Source: Caldilineaceae bacterium SB0662_bin_25 (GTDB lineage Bacteria; Chloroflexota; Anaerolineae; Caldilineales; Caldilineaceae). From it: a DNA stretch of 38,197 nucleotides. Where the stretch lies: NCBI GenBank assembly GCA_009840225.1, contig VXOE01000394.1, positions 1-38,197 on the forward strand. The letters are read 5' to 3'. Position numbers and translations under genes: made by a program. Every line of letters begins with the position of its first letter. The stretch's first letter is position 1. This document shows, one piece after another, positions 1 to 9,238 of this stretch. The notes under the pieces were generated by a model. The model searched no databases. It was not told the DNA's origin and was given only the letters and a program-made list of their open reading frames with translations.

Positions 1-562
<562 letters not shown>

Positions 563-617
563 TGTGTGTTTCTCCGAACGGCAGTGACCGGTTCCAGTTG
601 GACTGAACTGAAATTCA

Positions 618-1604
618 TTATTCCACAGGAGGCTGTTCGGCGACACTTTCGCTAGTGGCAGGCGATTGATATTCGGCCACGGCCAGCGCGAAGCCGACCG
701 TTCCGCGCGTGCGTTTCACCCACCAAACGATCAGGAGAGAACCAGCTACTATCGCGGCGATGCCAAGCAGGCCGGCCTCGGGACCGAAAGCGCCGCCTGT
801 CCAAAGGTTGGGACCGCCCTGTTGCACGGCGATGAAGGTTGTTTCGTTGGCGGATGTTCCACTAACGGGAAAGCCGAAGACGTTGCCCTGGAAAAAGTTC
901 CAGGTTATGTGAATGCCGATCGGCATGGCCAGCTGGTCGGTGAGGATGAAGGGCAGCCCAAGGAAGAGGCCGGCGAGGAAGAGGTTCAGGGTGCTGACAA
1001 CAGTTGCATTGGGGTTGCCGGCATGGAGGAGCCCAAAGACTGCTGAAGAGATGAGCCAGGCAAGCAATATGGCCCTTCTCCGGCCCAAGGGACTGAAGCT
1101 GAGGCCCTCGGCCAGGTTTTTGAAGTGATACCCGCGCGACAAAAGTTCTTCGTATATGCCCACGGTAAGGAACAGGATCAGAGGCCAGAAAATGGCCAGG
1201 CCGAAAGGAACAGACCTGTTCGTGAGGAAGATTTCTTCGACTGTGACCCACCCCAGGGCCAGTTCGACAAGGAAGATAAGCAGCATGAGAAATGCGCCCA
1301 GGAACAGCCCGTAGCCGAGATCACGCCACCAGTGGGATGAGAATTGCAGGCCGAGATCGGAGATGGGCCTGCGGTCCAGAAAGCGGGCTGCGAGTAACGT
1401 GCCAGCGACGATCGCCAGTCCGGACAGGGCCATTTCAACGAGGCCAATGGCAAAGCCGTCCTCCAGATCCTCCGATGCAAGTGAAAGGAGTATGTCGAGC
1501 GCGACAAATAGGACGGCGACCAGGACAACATGGAGGGTTAGCCGCCACAGGGCTCGCAGGCGCCTGTCATCGGAATTCCAGAACGGGAGCAAAATACGTT
1601 TCAC
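618..1604 (-). CDS. CPBP-family intramembrane metalloprotease (copy 1)
   Basis: A 328-residue multi-pass membrane protein of the CPBP (CAAX protease and bacteriocin-processing, formerly Abi) family. Diagnostic motifs are present: EELLSRGY with E152, E153 and R157, a His at 194 in the GLLHAGNP helix, and H232/N236 in [11 protein letters not shown]. These match the metal-binding and catalytic positions of type II CAAX-like proteases. Start is GTG (Met-Lys-Arg-Ile), preceded by AGAAGGA about 10 bases upstream; an ATG two bases further upstream is out of frame. The substrate is unknown; family members process prenylated peptides, bacteriocins or membrane signalling proteins. It is a tandem paralogue of the next gene upstream, and argH follows on the same strand. 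Confidence 0.88.
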   Translation of the reverse strand: MKRILLPFWNSDDRRLRALWRLTLHVVLVAVLFVALDILLSLASEDLEDGFAIGLVEMALSGLAIVAGTLLAARFLDRRPISDLGLQFSSHWWRDLGYGLFLGAFLMLLIFLVELALGWVTVEEIFLTNRSVPFGLAIFWPLILFLTVGIYEELLSRGYHFKNLAEGLSFSPLGRRRAILLAWLISSAVFGLLHAGNPNATVVSTLNLFLAGLFLGLPFILTDQLAMPIGIHITWNFFQGNVFGFPVSGTSANETTFIAVQQGGPNLWTGGAFGPEAGLLGIAAIVAGSLLIVWWVKRTRGTVGFALAVAEYQSPATSESVAEQPPVE

Positions 1605-1756
1605 ATTTGAGCGTCCTTCTTTTGGGGTCTAAGAACAGCGGCAGCAAACGATTGCGTCTGGGTTCGAACTTTGGACGCCTGCGGGCACTTTCTGAAGATC
1701 GTACTCAGACCCTGCGAAGTGTGCAAGAGCAGAGTCAGAACAGTTCGCTCGGGACT

Positions 1757-2731
1757 TTAGTTTGCGGGAGGCCGCCGGTATTCGGCGAGAGAAAGTGATA
1801 GGTCAAGCGTGCCGCGAGTGCATTTTACCCACCAGATCATGGCCAGGGAGCCGACAATTATACCTATGAAGCCAAGCAGCCCTGCCTCCGGGCCGAAGCC
1901 ACCGCCAGTCCAAAGATCAGGGCCGCCCTGTACGGTATTGAAGATAGTGGTCCGGAAAAAGGTCAGGCCGCTGACCGGAAAGCCGAAGACGTTGCCCTGG
2001 AAAAAGTTCCAGGCGATATGGACGCCGATGGAAAGGGCGAGTTCGCCGGTCAAAAGGAAGGGCAGTGCAAGGAAGACTCCTGCCAGCGTGATTTTGAGGG
2101 TCGTGCCTACAGTTGCGCCGGGGTTGGCGGCGTGAATCAGTCCGAAGAGGATGGAGGTTACGATCCACGCCAGGAAGAGGGACGTTCTGGTACTAAGGGG
2201 GCCGAAGTTGAGGCCCTCGGCGATGTTTTTCATCTGATAGCCGCGAAAGACGAGCTCCTCGTAGGTGCCCACCAGTGTCATTTGGACCAGGAAGATGAGG
2301 AAGGCGACAAAGAATGGGAAGGGCATAAGTGTAACAAACATGCCTTCGATCGTGATCCATCCCATGGCCAACTCAATGACAAAGATTCCTCCCATCAGGA
2401 AACCGCCAAGAAGCAGGCCAAAGAGCAGGTCCCGGCGCCATTGTGTATTCCAGACCAAGCCGTAGTCGCTAAAGCTGCGGCGATCCAGGAACCTGGCCGC
2501 GGCGATTGTAACGACGACATATATCAGGCCGGTCAACAGCAGGGCGACCATATTTGCGATGGGGTCCGGGCCGCTATCGCTGCTGCTCCCGGCTCCTGAA
2601 AAGAGGGGGCGCAGTACAGCCGTAGTGCTCTGCAGTCCGGCAAAAATCAGTAAGAAATGTAGTATCACGCGCCAGAGCGCGCGAAGTCTTTTGTCGTTGG
2701 GACTCCAAAACAGCTGTAAAACGTAGTTCAT
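1757..2731 (-). CDS. CPBP-family intramembrane metalloprotease (copy 2)
   Basis: A 324-residue multi-pass membrane protein, paralogous to the gene just downstream. It keeps the EELVFRGY motif (E158, E159, R163), H200 in the LIHAANPGA helix and H238/N242 in VHIAWNFFQGN, so it should be an active CPBP protease. The N-terminus (RLRALWR block) and the C-terminal FGPEAGLLG / WWVK-TRGT blocks are shared almost residue for residue with copy 1, while the middle and the first helix differ. Start ATG has AAAGGTG about 11 bases upstream. The divergent DUF1992 gene begins less than 100 bp away, so both promoters must lie in or near this short gap. Substrate unknown. Confidence 0.88.
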   Translation of the reverse strand: MNYVLQLFWSPNDKRLRALWRVILHFLLIFAGLQSTTAVLRPLFSGAGSSSDSGPDPIANMVALLLTGLIYVVVTIAAARFLDRRSFSDYGLVWNTQWRRDLLFGLLLGGFLMGGIFVIELAMGWITIEGMFVTLMPFPFFVAFLIFLVQMTLVGTYEELVFRGYQMKNIAEGLNFGPLSTRTSLFLAWIVTSILFGLIHAANPGATVGTTLKITLAGVFLALPFLLTGELALSIGVHIAWNFFQGNVFGFPVSGLTFFRTTIFNTVQGGPDLWTGGGFGPEAGLLGFIGIIVGSLAMIWWVKCTRGTLDLSLSLAEYRRPPAN

Positions 2732-2814
2732 TTTGGTTATGGCACCTTTCAGTGGGGCGATCCCAGTTTGAGAGTCGCCTTCGCTTTGTGATAGGATTCA
2801 CATACAGATTGCAG

Positions 2815-3390
2815 ATGGAGGGGGTTGTGGGCGAGCAAGACAGGCCGGGTGCAACAGAGAAGGTGTCTTCGCCGAAAGTCGGAAATGTCACTCGCCGGCG
2901 CGGCCGACGGCGGGGGCTGAACGAATGGCAGGATCTGATAACAGAGCAGCTAGATGAGGCGGCAGCAAACGGCGCCTTTGAGAATCTTCCGGGCAAGGGA
3001 CAGCCGCTGCGCCTAGACCGATTCCCCAACGAGCCAGACGATATGCGGATGGCGAACAAGCTGCTCAAGGACAACAATCTGACGCCGAGCTGGATCGGTG
3101 ATCGCAAGAAGCTGTTGACGCAGATCGAAGCGCTGCGTGCGGAGATGAAGCGGCGATGGGAGCAGACGTGCGCGGGTGTGCAGGCCGCTGGGAGTGAGCG
3201 AGAGACTTTTGCACGGTCCTGGCGTCGCAGTGTTCGCGATTGGGAAGCGCGCATAGGGGAGCTGAACAGGCGTATCGTCAGCTTGAACATCAGCCTGCCC
3301 ATTTGGCGAATGGAGCTGCACAGGTTGCGGCTGGATGAAGAGTTGAAGCGAATTGGCGCTGTGAATGGGGACGGCGAGTCCCTCTTGTAA
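2815..3390 (+). CDS. DUF1992 protein (DnaJ-subfamily-C member-28-like domain)
   Basis: About 191 residues. The core LNEWQDLITEQLDEAAANGAF, followed by FENLPGKGQPL and the NELxDxxRMANKLLK-type stretch, is the DUF1992 signature found in bacterial YhdN-like proteins and in the eukaryotic DNAJC28 C-terminus. No J domain (no HPD motif) is visible, so a co-chaperone role is only suggested by the name. The C-terminal half is Arg/Lys/Glu-rich and probably helical. Start is uncertain: ATG at 2815 is used here; GTG at 2752 would add 21 residues reaching close to the divergent CPBP start, and GTG at 2827 is also possible. No clear Shine-Dalgarno sequence decides between them. It converges with the deacylase gene at 3458. 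Confidence 0.85.
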   Translation: MEGVVGEQDRPGATEKVSSPKVGNVTRRRGRRRGLNEWQDLITEQLDEAAANGAFENLPGKGQPLRLDRFPNEPDDMRMANKLLKDNNLTPSWIGDRKKLLTQIEALRAEMKRRWEQTCAGVQAAGSERETFARSWRRSVRDWEARIGELNRRIVSLNISLPIWRMELHRLRLDEELKRIGAVNGDGESLL

Positions 3391-3457
3391 TTCCTCGTTT
3401 TTCTGGTACCCTCCTTTTCCCGACTGGCGTTCCTGAAGGTCGAAACCCAAGGAACTG

Positions 3458-5083
3458 TTAGTCTCTTCTGACGAACCGGCCCGGAACGGCGCCGGTATGT
3501 TCTCCGTTGCGCAGTACGCGCTCGCCGTTGACCCATACGTCTTGCACGCCGACAGAGAGTTGATGGGAGTCGGCGAAGGTTGCGCGGTCGCTGATGGTGT
3601 GCGGATTGAAGAGGACGACATCAGCGTAGAAGCCTGTGCGCAGGTGGCCGCGTAGGCGCAGACCGAGGCGGTCGGCCACGGCACCGGTCATCTTGTGGAC
3701 AGCGTCCTCAAAGGTGAGGAGGCGCAGGTCGCGTACATAGTGGCCGAGAACGCGGGGGTAGGTGCCGTATGCGCGGGGGTGGGTGGGGCCGAGTTCGGCT
3801 GCCCAGGCCGGATCGACGCCGGCGGCGTCGGTGGAGAACTTGATCCAGGGTAGCGGCAACTGGGTGCGCAGGTTGTCTTCGCTGATGGAGAGGAAGATGG
3901 TGCCGATACGCTGGCCTTCGGAGCGAAGGAGGTCGATGGTGCAGTCGAGCCAGTCCTGGCCCCTCTCGGCGGCGATCTGGGCGAGGTTTTTGCCGATGTA
4001 GGGCTGGTTTTCCTCTTTGTAGAAACCAACAGGTAGTACGCCGGAAGCGCCGCCGCGCGTGGAAGGTTGGCCATTGCTGGCCGGGTCATCCAACATCTCC
4101 TTGCGGATGCGCGCACGCACGCCAGGATCCTCCAGATTCTCGAAGAAATTCCCGTCGGCCGCGGTCCAAGTCGGCAGCAGTGAGGAGAGACCGGTGCCGG
4201 AGGCGGCGTAGGGATACATATCGGCAGTGACGTCGAGGCCTTGGGCGCGGGCCTCTTCGATGCGGGCGATTGTGGAAGGCATTTTGTGCCAGTTGGCGGC
4301 GCCGGAGGCTTTGAGATGATAGATCTCGACGGGCAGGTCGGCGCGGCGGCCGATGGTCAGGGCCTCTTCCAGCCCTGCGAAGAGCTGCGCGCCTTCCGAG
4401 CGCATGTGGGTGATGTAGAGGCCGTTGTAGCGGCTGACGACTTTGCAGATCTCGATCAGCTCGTCGGTGTCGGTGTAGGAGTCCGGGGGGTAGATGAGGG
4501 CGTAGGAGACGCCGAAGGCGCCGTCCTCCATGGCCTCCGCCATTGTGCGGCGCATGAGTTCGAGTTCGCCGGCTGAGGGCCGGCCCATTTCCATACCTTT
4601 GCCGACGTGGCGCAGGGTGCCGCCACCGAGGAAGGAGCCAATATTGGGTGAGACGCCGGCGTCTGCGACGGCCTGCAGCCAGTCGCCGAAGCGGGTCCAG
4701 CCGCGTATCTTCTCGTGCCACTCCTCGCTGATGGGCATGGGCAGGATGGCGTTTTCCATGGGATCGGTGTGGCGGCCGGCAACGGGAGCCGGGGTCCAGG
4801 CTTCGCCCATGATCTCGGTGGTGACGCCCTGTGTGATCTTGGAGAGGCAGCGGCCGTCGATCATGAGGGAGAGGATGGAGTGGCTCTGAATGTCAATGAA
4901 GCCGGGGCAGGCGACGAGGCCGGAGGCATCGACTAGCTCGGCGACGCTGGCGGCGGAAATGGCGCCGGGCGGGGCGATGGCTTCGATGCGGTCGCCGGTG
5001 AGGAGCAGGTCGCCGTACTGCCAGGGGTTGCCGGTGCCGTCGACAATGCGGGCATTGCGGATGAGGGTGGAGGATTCAGGCAT
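3458..5083 (-). CDS. N-acyl-D-amino-acid deacylase-like amidohydrolase
   Basis: A 541-residue amidohydrolase-superfamily protein with the D-aminoacylase layout: an N-terminal beta-sandwich strand set (LIRNARIVDGTG), PGFID at 60-64, a TIM barrel, and a C-terminal GxxADVVLFNP return to the sandwich. Family role: hydrolysis of N-acyl-D-amino acids or related D-configured amides. Of the metal ligands known from Alcaligenes faecalis D-aminoacylase, equivalents of H69 (H68), H220 (H226, THMRSEG), H250 (H256, YHLKASG) and D366 (D419, FSTDA) are present. The first His of HxH is Gln66, however, and the bridging Cys96 lies where Gly-Glu-Ala-Trp (93-96) occurs. The metal site is thus altered and the substrate uncertain. 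Last gene of a three-gene operon; 8 bp separate it from the beta-lactamase-like gene. Confidence 0.85.
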   Translation of the reverse strand: MPESSTLIRNARIVDGTGNPWQYGDLLLTGDRIEAIAPPGAISAASVAELVDASGLVACPGFIDIQSHSILSLMIDGRCLSKITQGVTTEIMGEAWTPAPVAGRHTDPMENAILPMPISEEWHEKIRGWTRFGDWLQAVADAGVSPNIGSFLGGGTLRHVGKGMEMGRPSAGELELMRRTMAEAMEDGAFGVSYALIYPPDSYTDTDELIEICKVVSRYNGLYITHMRSEGAQLFAGLEEALTIGRRADLPVEIYHLKASGAANWHKMPSTIARIEEARAQGLDVTADMYPYAASGTGLSSLLPTWTAADGNFFENLEDPGVRARIRKEMLDDPASNGQPSTRGGASGVLPVGFYKEENQPYIGKNLAQIAAERGQDWLDCTIDLLRSEGQRIGTIFLSISEDNLRTQLPLPWIKFSTDAAGVDPAWAAELGPTHPRAYGTYPRVLGHYVRDLRLLTFEDAVHKMTGAVADRLGLRLRGHLRTGFYADVVLFNPHTISDRATFADSHQLSVGVQDVWVNGERVLRNGEHTGAVPGRFVRRD

Positions 5084-5091
5084 GGATGGGG

Positions 5092-5991
5092 TCAGGATTC
5101 AGAGAATGTGTCGTACAGGAGCCGGCCGATGCGGCCGAAGGCAGCGTCGATGGCGATGGGTTGTTCTTTGCTGGCGATAGGGTCTTCGGAGACAGCTTCG
5201 TCATCCCAGCGGGAGAAGACGGTGACGGCGACGTGAGAGTTGTCGCCGGCGTAGATGATACCGCTGTCGTTGCGGATGCCGGGGAGTGTGCCGGTCTTGT
5301 GGGCGCAGGGCGTGCCGGGCGGGAGGTAGCGGGGCAGGCGGTCGTTGAGCTGCTGCTTGAGGAGGATATCGAGCATGGCGTCGCAGGCGGCGCGGTTGAC
5401 GGTCTCGCCGCGCCAGATGCGGGCCAGGAGTTCGGTGAGGGCGGCGGGGGTGCCTGTGTCGTTGTCGGGGCCGAGGCTGTAGGAGATGCCGGTGCGGTTG
5501 CGGGGCCCCTTGGCGAGGGCGAGTATGTCCTGGGTGGGGTCGGAGGAGGGGAGGAGGTCGTCGAACAGCTCGCGAATGGTTAAGGGCACGTGAATGTCGG
5601 TGAGGCCCAGGTCGTGCATGGTGCGAGTGACGGCGTCCTTTCCCAGACGGTGCATGACCATGTCGGTGGCGGTGTTATCGCTGATGATGATCATGAGCGA
5701 CAGCAGGTCCTTCACGGTAGGGGCGAGGCCGTCGTCGAAGAAGACGAGGATGCCGCTGGGCAAGTTTTTTTCGGCGGTGGTCAGCTGCCAGCGGTCGTCG
5801 AGGGTGAATTGGCCCTCTTCGATCTGGCGGAAGGCTTCGACGAGGACGGGAATTTTGAGGACGCTGCAAAGCGGATAGACGCGCTGGGCGTCGACGTCAG
5901 TGCGCTGGCCGGTCTCGAGGTGGAGGGCGGAGACGGCCATTTCGGCGCCGCTGTTCTCGGTGATATTGCGGATGTCGGATTCTAGAGACAT
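5092..5991 (-). CDS. Serine hydrolase, class A beta-lactamase-like
   Basis: A 299-residue protein of the penicillin-binding/beta-lactamase fold (Beta-lactamase2 type). It has the nucleophile motif S43-V-L-K46, the SDN motif at 104-106 and KTG at 232-234, all in the right order. A Glu at 141 sits 35 residues after the SDN Asn, close to the spacing of Glu166 in class A enzymes, but the usual ExxLN loop reads ELFDD. It could be a beta-lactamase, a D,D-peptidase or an esterase-like relative. No signal peptide is visible, so a cytosolic role is possible. Start chosen at ATG 5991 (Met-Ser-Leu-Glu); the frame stays open upstream but there encodes only Thr/Ser/Ala-rich shadow of the neighbouring isomerase. 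Pairing with a D-amino-acid deacylase suggests work on D-configured peptides or amides. Confidence 0.86.
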   Translation of the reverse strand: MSLESDIRNITENSGAEMAVSALHLETGQRTDVDAQRVYPLCSVLKIPVLVEAFRQIEEGQFTLDDRWQLTTAEKNLPSGILVFFDDGLAPTVKDLLSLMIIISDNTATDMVMHRLGKDAVTRTMHDLGLTDIHVPLTIRELFDDLLPSSDPTQDILALAKGPRNRTGISYSLGPDNDTGTPAALTELLARIWRGETVNRAACDAMLDILLKQQLNDRLPRYLPPGTPCAHKTGTLPGIRNDSGIIYAGDNSHVAVTVFSRWDDEAVSEDPIASKEQPIAIDAAFGRIGRLLYDTFSES

Positions 5992-6025
5992 GGACGGTTT
6001 CCGAGTGTTCGGTTGGTTGGCGTGA

Positions 6026-6943
6026 TCAGGGCATGAAGTTCTTGAGATAGCGGCCGCTCTGGACAAGGGAGGCTTTGCGGCTTTCGAGCGAGTCTTCGTA
6101 GGCGCGGTCCTCGACTTCGATGCAGACGGGGCCGTCGTAGCCGACGTCGCTGAGGACGGAGAAGAACTGGCCCCAGTCGATGTCGCCGAGGCCGGGCAGT
6201 TTGGGCACGTGGAACTCGAGGGGGGTGGCCATGATGCCGACTTCGTCGAGACGGTGCTTGTCGAGGCGCACGTCCTTGGCATGGACGTGGAAGAGCTTGT
6301 CGGTGAAGTCCCGGATCGGCTTGAGGTAGTCCATGTGCTGCCAGATCATGTGCGAGGGGTCGTAGTTGAGGCCGAAATTGTCGCTGGGGATATCGGCGAA
6401 CATACGGCGCCAGATGGCGGGCGTGTGGGCCAGGTTTTTGCCGCCGGGCCATTCGTCGCTAGTGAAGGCCATGGGGCAGTTTTCGATGCCGATCTTGACG
6501 TTGTGGTCCTCGGCGAAGCGGATGAGGGGCGTCCAGACTTCGAGGAAGCGGGGCCAGTTGTCGTCGACTGATTTGGTCCAGTCGCGGCCGACGAAGGTGT
6601 TCATGATGCCGATGCCGAGGAGTGCGGAGGCCTCGATGACGCGCTTGATGTGGTCGATAGCGACCTGGGCTTCGGCCTGGTCCGGGGTGAGGGGGTTGGG
6701 GTAGTAGCCGAGCCCGCTGATGGAGATGCCGGCGGAGGCGGCGAGGTCGTTGACGCGGGCGGCGTCTGCTGCGGTGAAGCCGACGACGTCGATGTGGGTG
6801 ACGCCGGCGTAGCGGCGTTCGGCTTTGCCGGCGGGCCAGCACATGAGCTCGACGGTGGAGAAGCCGTTTTCGGCGGTGAATTGGACGACCTCTTCGAGGG
6901 AGAGGTCGGGGAGGATGGCGCTGGCGTAGCCTAGTTGCATCAT
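6026..6943 (-). CDS. Sugar phosphate isomerase/epimerase (AP endonuclease 2 TIM barrel)
   Basis: A 305-residue TIM-barrel protein of the xylose-isomerase-like / AP endonuclease family 2 superfamily. The divalent-metal ligands typical of the fold are recognisable: Glu in IGIENCP, Asp-His in NYDPSHM, His in FHVHAKD and Glu in CIEVED. Members interconvert sugars, inositols or hydroxypyruvate-type compounds; the substrate here cannot be told. Start: Met-Met-Gln-Leu at 6943 (or 6940), because AAGGAG lies at 6955-6960, about 11 bases upstream; the longer frame up to 6991 starts inside the promoter region. First gene of the operon with the beta-lactamase-like and deacylase-like genes, with a 34-bp gap to the next. 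Confidence 0.87.
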   Translation of the reverse strand: MMQLGYASAILPDLSLEEVVQFTAENGFSTVELMCWPAGKAERRYAGVTHIDVVGFTAADAARVNDLAASAGISISGLGYYPNPLTPDQAEAQVAIDHIKRVIEASALLGIGIMNTFVGRDWTKSVDDNWPRFLEVWTPLIRFAEDHNVKIGIENCPMAFTSDEWPGGKNLAHTPAIWRRMFADIPSDNFGLNYDPSHMIWQHMDYLKPIRDFTDKLFHVHAKDVRLDKHRLDEVGIMATPLEFHVPKLPGLGDIDWGQFFSVLSDVGYDGPVCIEVEDRAYEDSLESRKASLVQSGRYLKNFMP

Positions 6944-6993
6944 TGGGGTGGTTGCTCCTTTGTGGTTTTCGTTGCACGGGAATACTTCCACAC

Positions 6994-7022
6994 ATCATAG
7001 AGTTTTCAAATTGAGGTTTCAA
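6994..7022 (-). promoter_or_regulatory. Sigma70-type promoter of the isomerase operon
   Basis: On the minus strand a -35 hexamer TTGAAA (7017-7022) and a -10 hexamer TATGAT (6994-6999) are separated by exactly 17 bases. Each matches the consensus at five of six positions. It lies about 50 bp upstream of the isomerase start and would give a leader of roughly 45 nt containing the Shine-Dalgarno sequence. The -35 box overlaps the stop codon of the upstream helicase gene (7019-7021), so the metabolic operon has its own promoter at the tail of the low-GC cassette. Confidence 0.6.
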
Positions 7023-9238
7023 CTCGGTTGTAGAAGGTTCATCCGATTGGCCTTTACGAGCCACTCTCTTGTGCCACTAACATCGAAAGTTTTGGCTCCA
7101 TATCCTTCATCCAAGAGATCTTCGGGCAACAAATGGTCATATTTCTCTGTTTGCTTATTCACAGACAGTTTGGCCAAATCAGTATTGGAAACACCTTCCT
7201 CTTCAGCAAATTCGTTAAGGCAATTAAAGAGGGATGAGTGAGAGGCGTCATCAACTTCAATGATTCCTCTGAAACTGTTTGCTTTGTAACCGGCCCTAAC
7301 CAATAGCAGAGTCAATGTATTTATGACCTTATCTCCCATCCAAGGAATCAAACAAACATATTGTCCATGACTAACAACACGCCTGTTTTCCAGCCTCAGG
7401 TCTCGAAATGAAGCCAGGCCTTCAGAAAACAATCTTCGTGCCGTGTCATCCAAGAAGTCTATCGTTTTTCCTCCGGCCTCAACCCGATAATCTCCACTCA
7501 TATAGACATTCAACATTTCCTGTCGAACAAGATCGTGTACCGACATTCCACCGCCAAGGAAGACCGGCGGCTTGCCTCCCCTAGCAGGTACCACATAAAT
7601 TGCCTTCTTCTCTACGTCAATGTCGAGGACTTTCCACCGGTTTCCCCCAAATATAATATGCTGGTCTGGAGCAACAGGAGACTCAACGGGAAGCATCCCC
7701 AGGATTTTCCCCCCTTCTTTTACGATGATCCTATACTCCTGTGGTGTCTCGAAGACGGCATAGAAAGAAAAGTGGTTGACAAGCCGTTCTCCCTGTTCTG
7801 CAAGCACCAGTTCACCGCTGGACAATTGTGAAATCAGACTGCTTTCCCCCATTGCAGAGAGCAGGGCCTTGAAATGGTCGACAGAAACCTTGTCAAAAGG
7901 GCCAGATCTACAGAGAAGTGACCATAGTTGGTCTGTTCGCACTCCTCCCCACTGCGCTGTGACCGCCAGGACCTGATGCAAGAGTGTAGAGAAATGATAT
8001 AAATCGCTATCTGCTGGTTCATACCATTTTCGCAATAGGAGGCGGATCATCGCCAAACTCTGCAGAAGACTCAAACGCAGTCTGTCCGAGAGACTTGCGT
8101 TGGCTGTTAACTCGTCCTCTATGATGAACGTCCGAAGTACAGCCGGTGAGCCCCGACGCCCGGAGCGACCGAGTCGCTGCCGAAGGCTGGCCACGGAATG
8201 CGGTGCCGTGATTTGGGCAATCGAGTTTACCTTCCCAATGTCCATGCCCAATTCCAATGTCATCGTACAGACAGCGGTTGTAGGAAGCGTCTCCATATGC
8301 AGCCGTTTTTCCACGAAGCTACGCAGTTCTTTGGAAAGCGAACCGTGGTGGGCAAAAAACTCCTGAGGCACTTGGTTGTCTTGGCATAGATCATTGAGCC
8401 TCGCCACATACATTTCTGTATTGTGTCTGCTGTTTGCAAAGACCAAGTGAGAATCACCTCGTAAAAGCGCATAGAGATCCTCGGCGATCCGAAGCTCAGC
8501 CGGGTCTTCCTCTTCATGGGAAGCTGGGTTCAAGTAGCCCCTTAATTGCATTTTCAGAGCACTTTTGTTATCAGAATCAACTATGAGTTTGCATGGGAAA
8601 GAGCGATTTGGCCTTAGGCAATCCAGGACGCTGTCCATGTCTCCCAGTGTGGCGCTAAGTGCCAGCCTGGGGATAGGGGATCCCTGTCGGTCGAGAAGAT
8701 GCTCCAGTCGCGCCAACAAAGATTGAAGGTGGTAGCCACGTTCGAAACCAATGAAGGCGTGGTACTCGTCGATGACGACGTACTTTAGTGACTCAAACGC
8801 CGCTCGTACCCATCCTGCATCTAGAATAAGCCGAGCCTCAAGCGATTCGGGCGTAATAAGCAAAATGCCTTCGGGAAACTGCCTGGCAGCTTTCTTTTTA
8901 GACGGGGGGCTATCGCCATGCCAGGGAGTCACCTTCATGTCGATCATTTCGCAGAGGCTCTCCAGGCGGCGATACTGATCATTGATCAGAGCCTTCAACG
9001 GGCTTATGTAAAGAATACCAAATCCATCGGACTCGCCTGCTGTGGCACTGCAGGCAGGAAGAAACACGGCCTCTGTCTTTCCTCCCGCTGTTGGAGCACT
9101 GATTACGACGTCTGACTTACCGGAAAGTATCGGCTTGATGGCGCTCTTTTGAATCGCCCACAAGTCCCGCCATCCCTGCTTGTAGACCCATTTCTGGACA
9201 GCGGGGTGCAAGAGCAAGAATTCGTCGTTCATTGTCAT
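7019..9238 (-). CDS. DEAD/DEAH-box helicase, Lhr / BrxHI-like
   Basis: A 739-residue superfamily 2 helicase. Motifs by residue: Walker A APTAGGKT 48-55, the TPES block near 130, DEYH 157-160 (motif II), SAT 195-197, and motif VI QRLGRSGRRG 354-363. The C-terminal part (GGNRWKVLDID..., ARGGKPPVFLGGG) resembles the region after the helicase core in Lhr-type proteins, which are usually longer. BREX type 2 systems encode an Lhr-like helicase (BrxHI) next to BrxD; this gene likewise follows a BrxD-type ATPase, with which it shares an ATGA stop-start overlap. Likely ATP-driven nucleic-acid remodelling in the cytosol, possibly in phage defence (inference). Gene and neighbours are clearly AT-richer than the flanks. 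A second ATG two codons in (9232) could also serve as start. Confidence 0.88.
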   Translation of the reverse strand: MTMNDEFLLLHPAVQKWVYKQGWRDLWAIQKSAIKPILSGKSDVVISAPTAGGKTEAVFLPACSATAGESDGFGILYISPLKALINDQYRRLESLCEMIDMKVTPWHGDSPPSKKKAARQFPEGILLITPESLEARLILDAGWVRAAFESLKYVVIDEYHAFIGFERGYHLQSLLARLEHLLDRQGSPIPRLALSATLGDMDSVLDCLRPNRSFPCKLIVDSDNKSALKMQLRGYLNPASHEEEDPAELRIAEDLYALLRGDSHLVFANSRHNTEMYVARLNDLCQDNQVPQEFFAHHGSLSKELRSFVEKRLHMETLPTTAVCTMTLELGMDIGKVNSIAQITAPHSVASLRQRLGRSGRRGSPAVLRTFIIEDELTANASLSDRLRLSLLQSLAMIRLLLRKWYEPADSDLYHFSTLLHQVLAVTAQWGGVRTDQLWSLLCRSGPFDKVSVDHFKALLSAMGESSLISQLSSGELVLAEQGERLVNHFSFYAVFETPQEYRIIVKEGGKILGMLPVESPVAPDQHIIFGGNRWKVLDIDVEKKAIYVVPARGGKPPVFLGGGMSVHDLVRQEMLNVYMSGDYRVEAGGKTIDFLDDTARRLFSEGLASFRDLRLENRRVVSHGQYVCLIPWMGDKVINTLTLLLVRAGYKANSFRGIIEVDDASHSSLFNCLNEFAEEEGVSNTDLAKLSVNKQTEKYDHLLPEDLLDEGYGAKTFDVSGTREWLVKANRMNLLQPS

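Noticed and set aside
5992-6282. N-terminal extension of the beta-lactamase-like frame by 97 codons
   Set aside because: Ser/Thr/Ala-rich translation of the overlapping isomerase gene in another frame; the serine hydrolase domain begins at ATG 5991.
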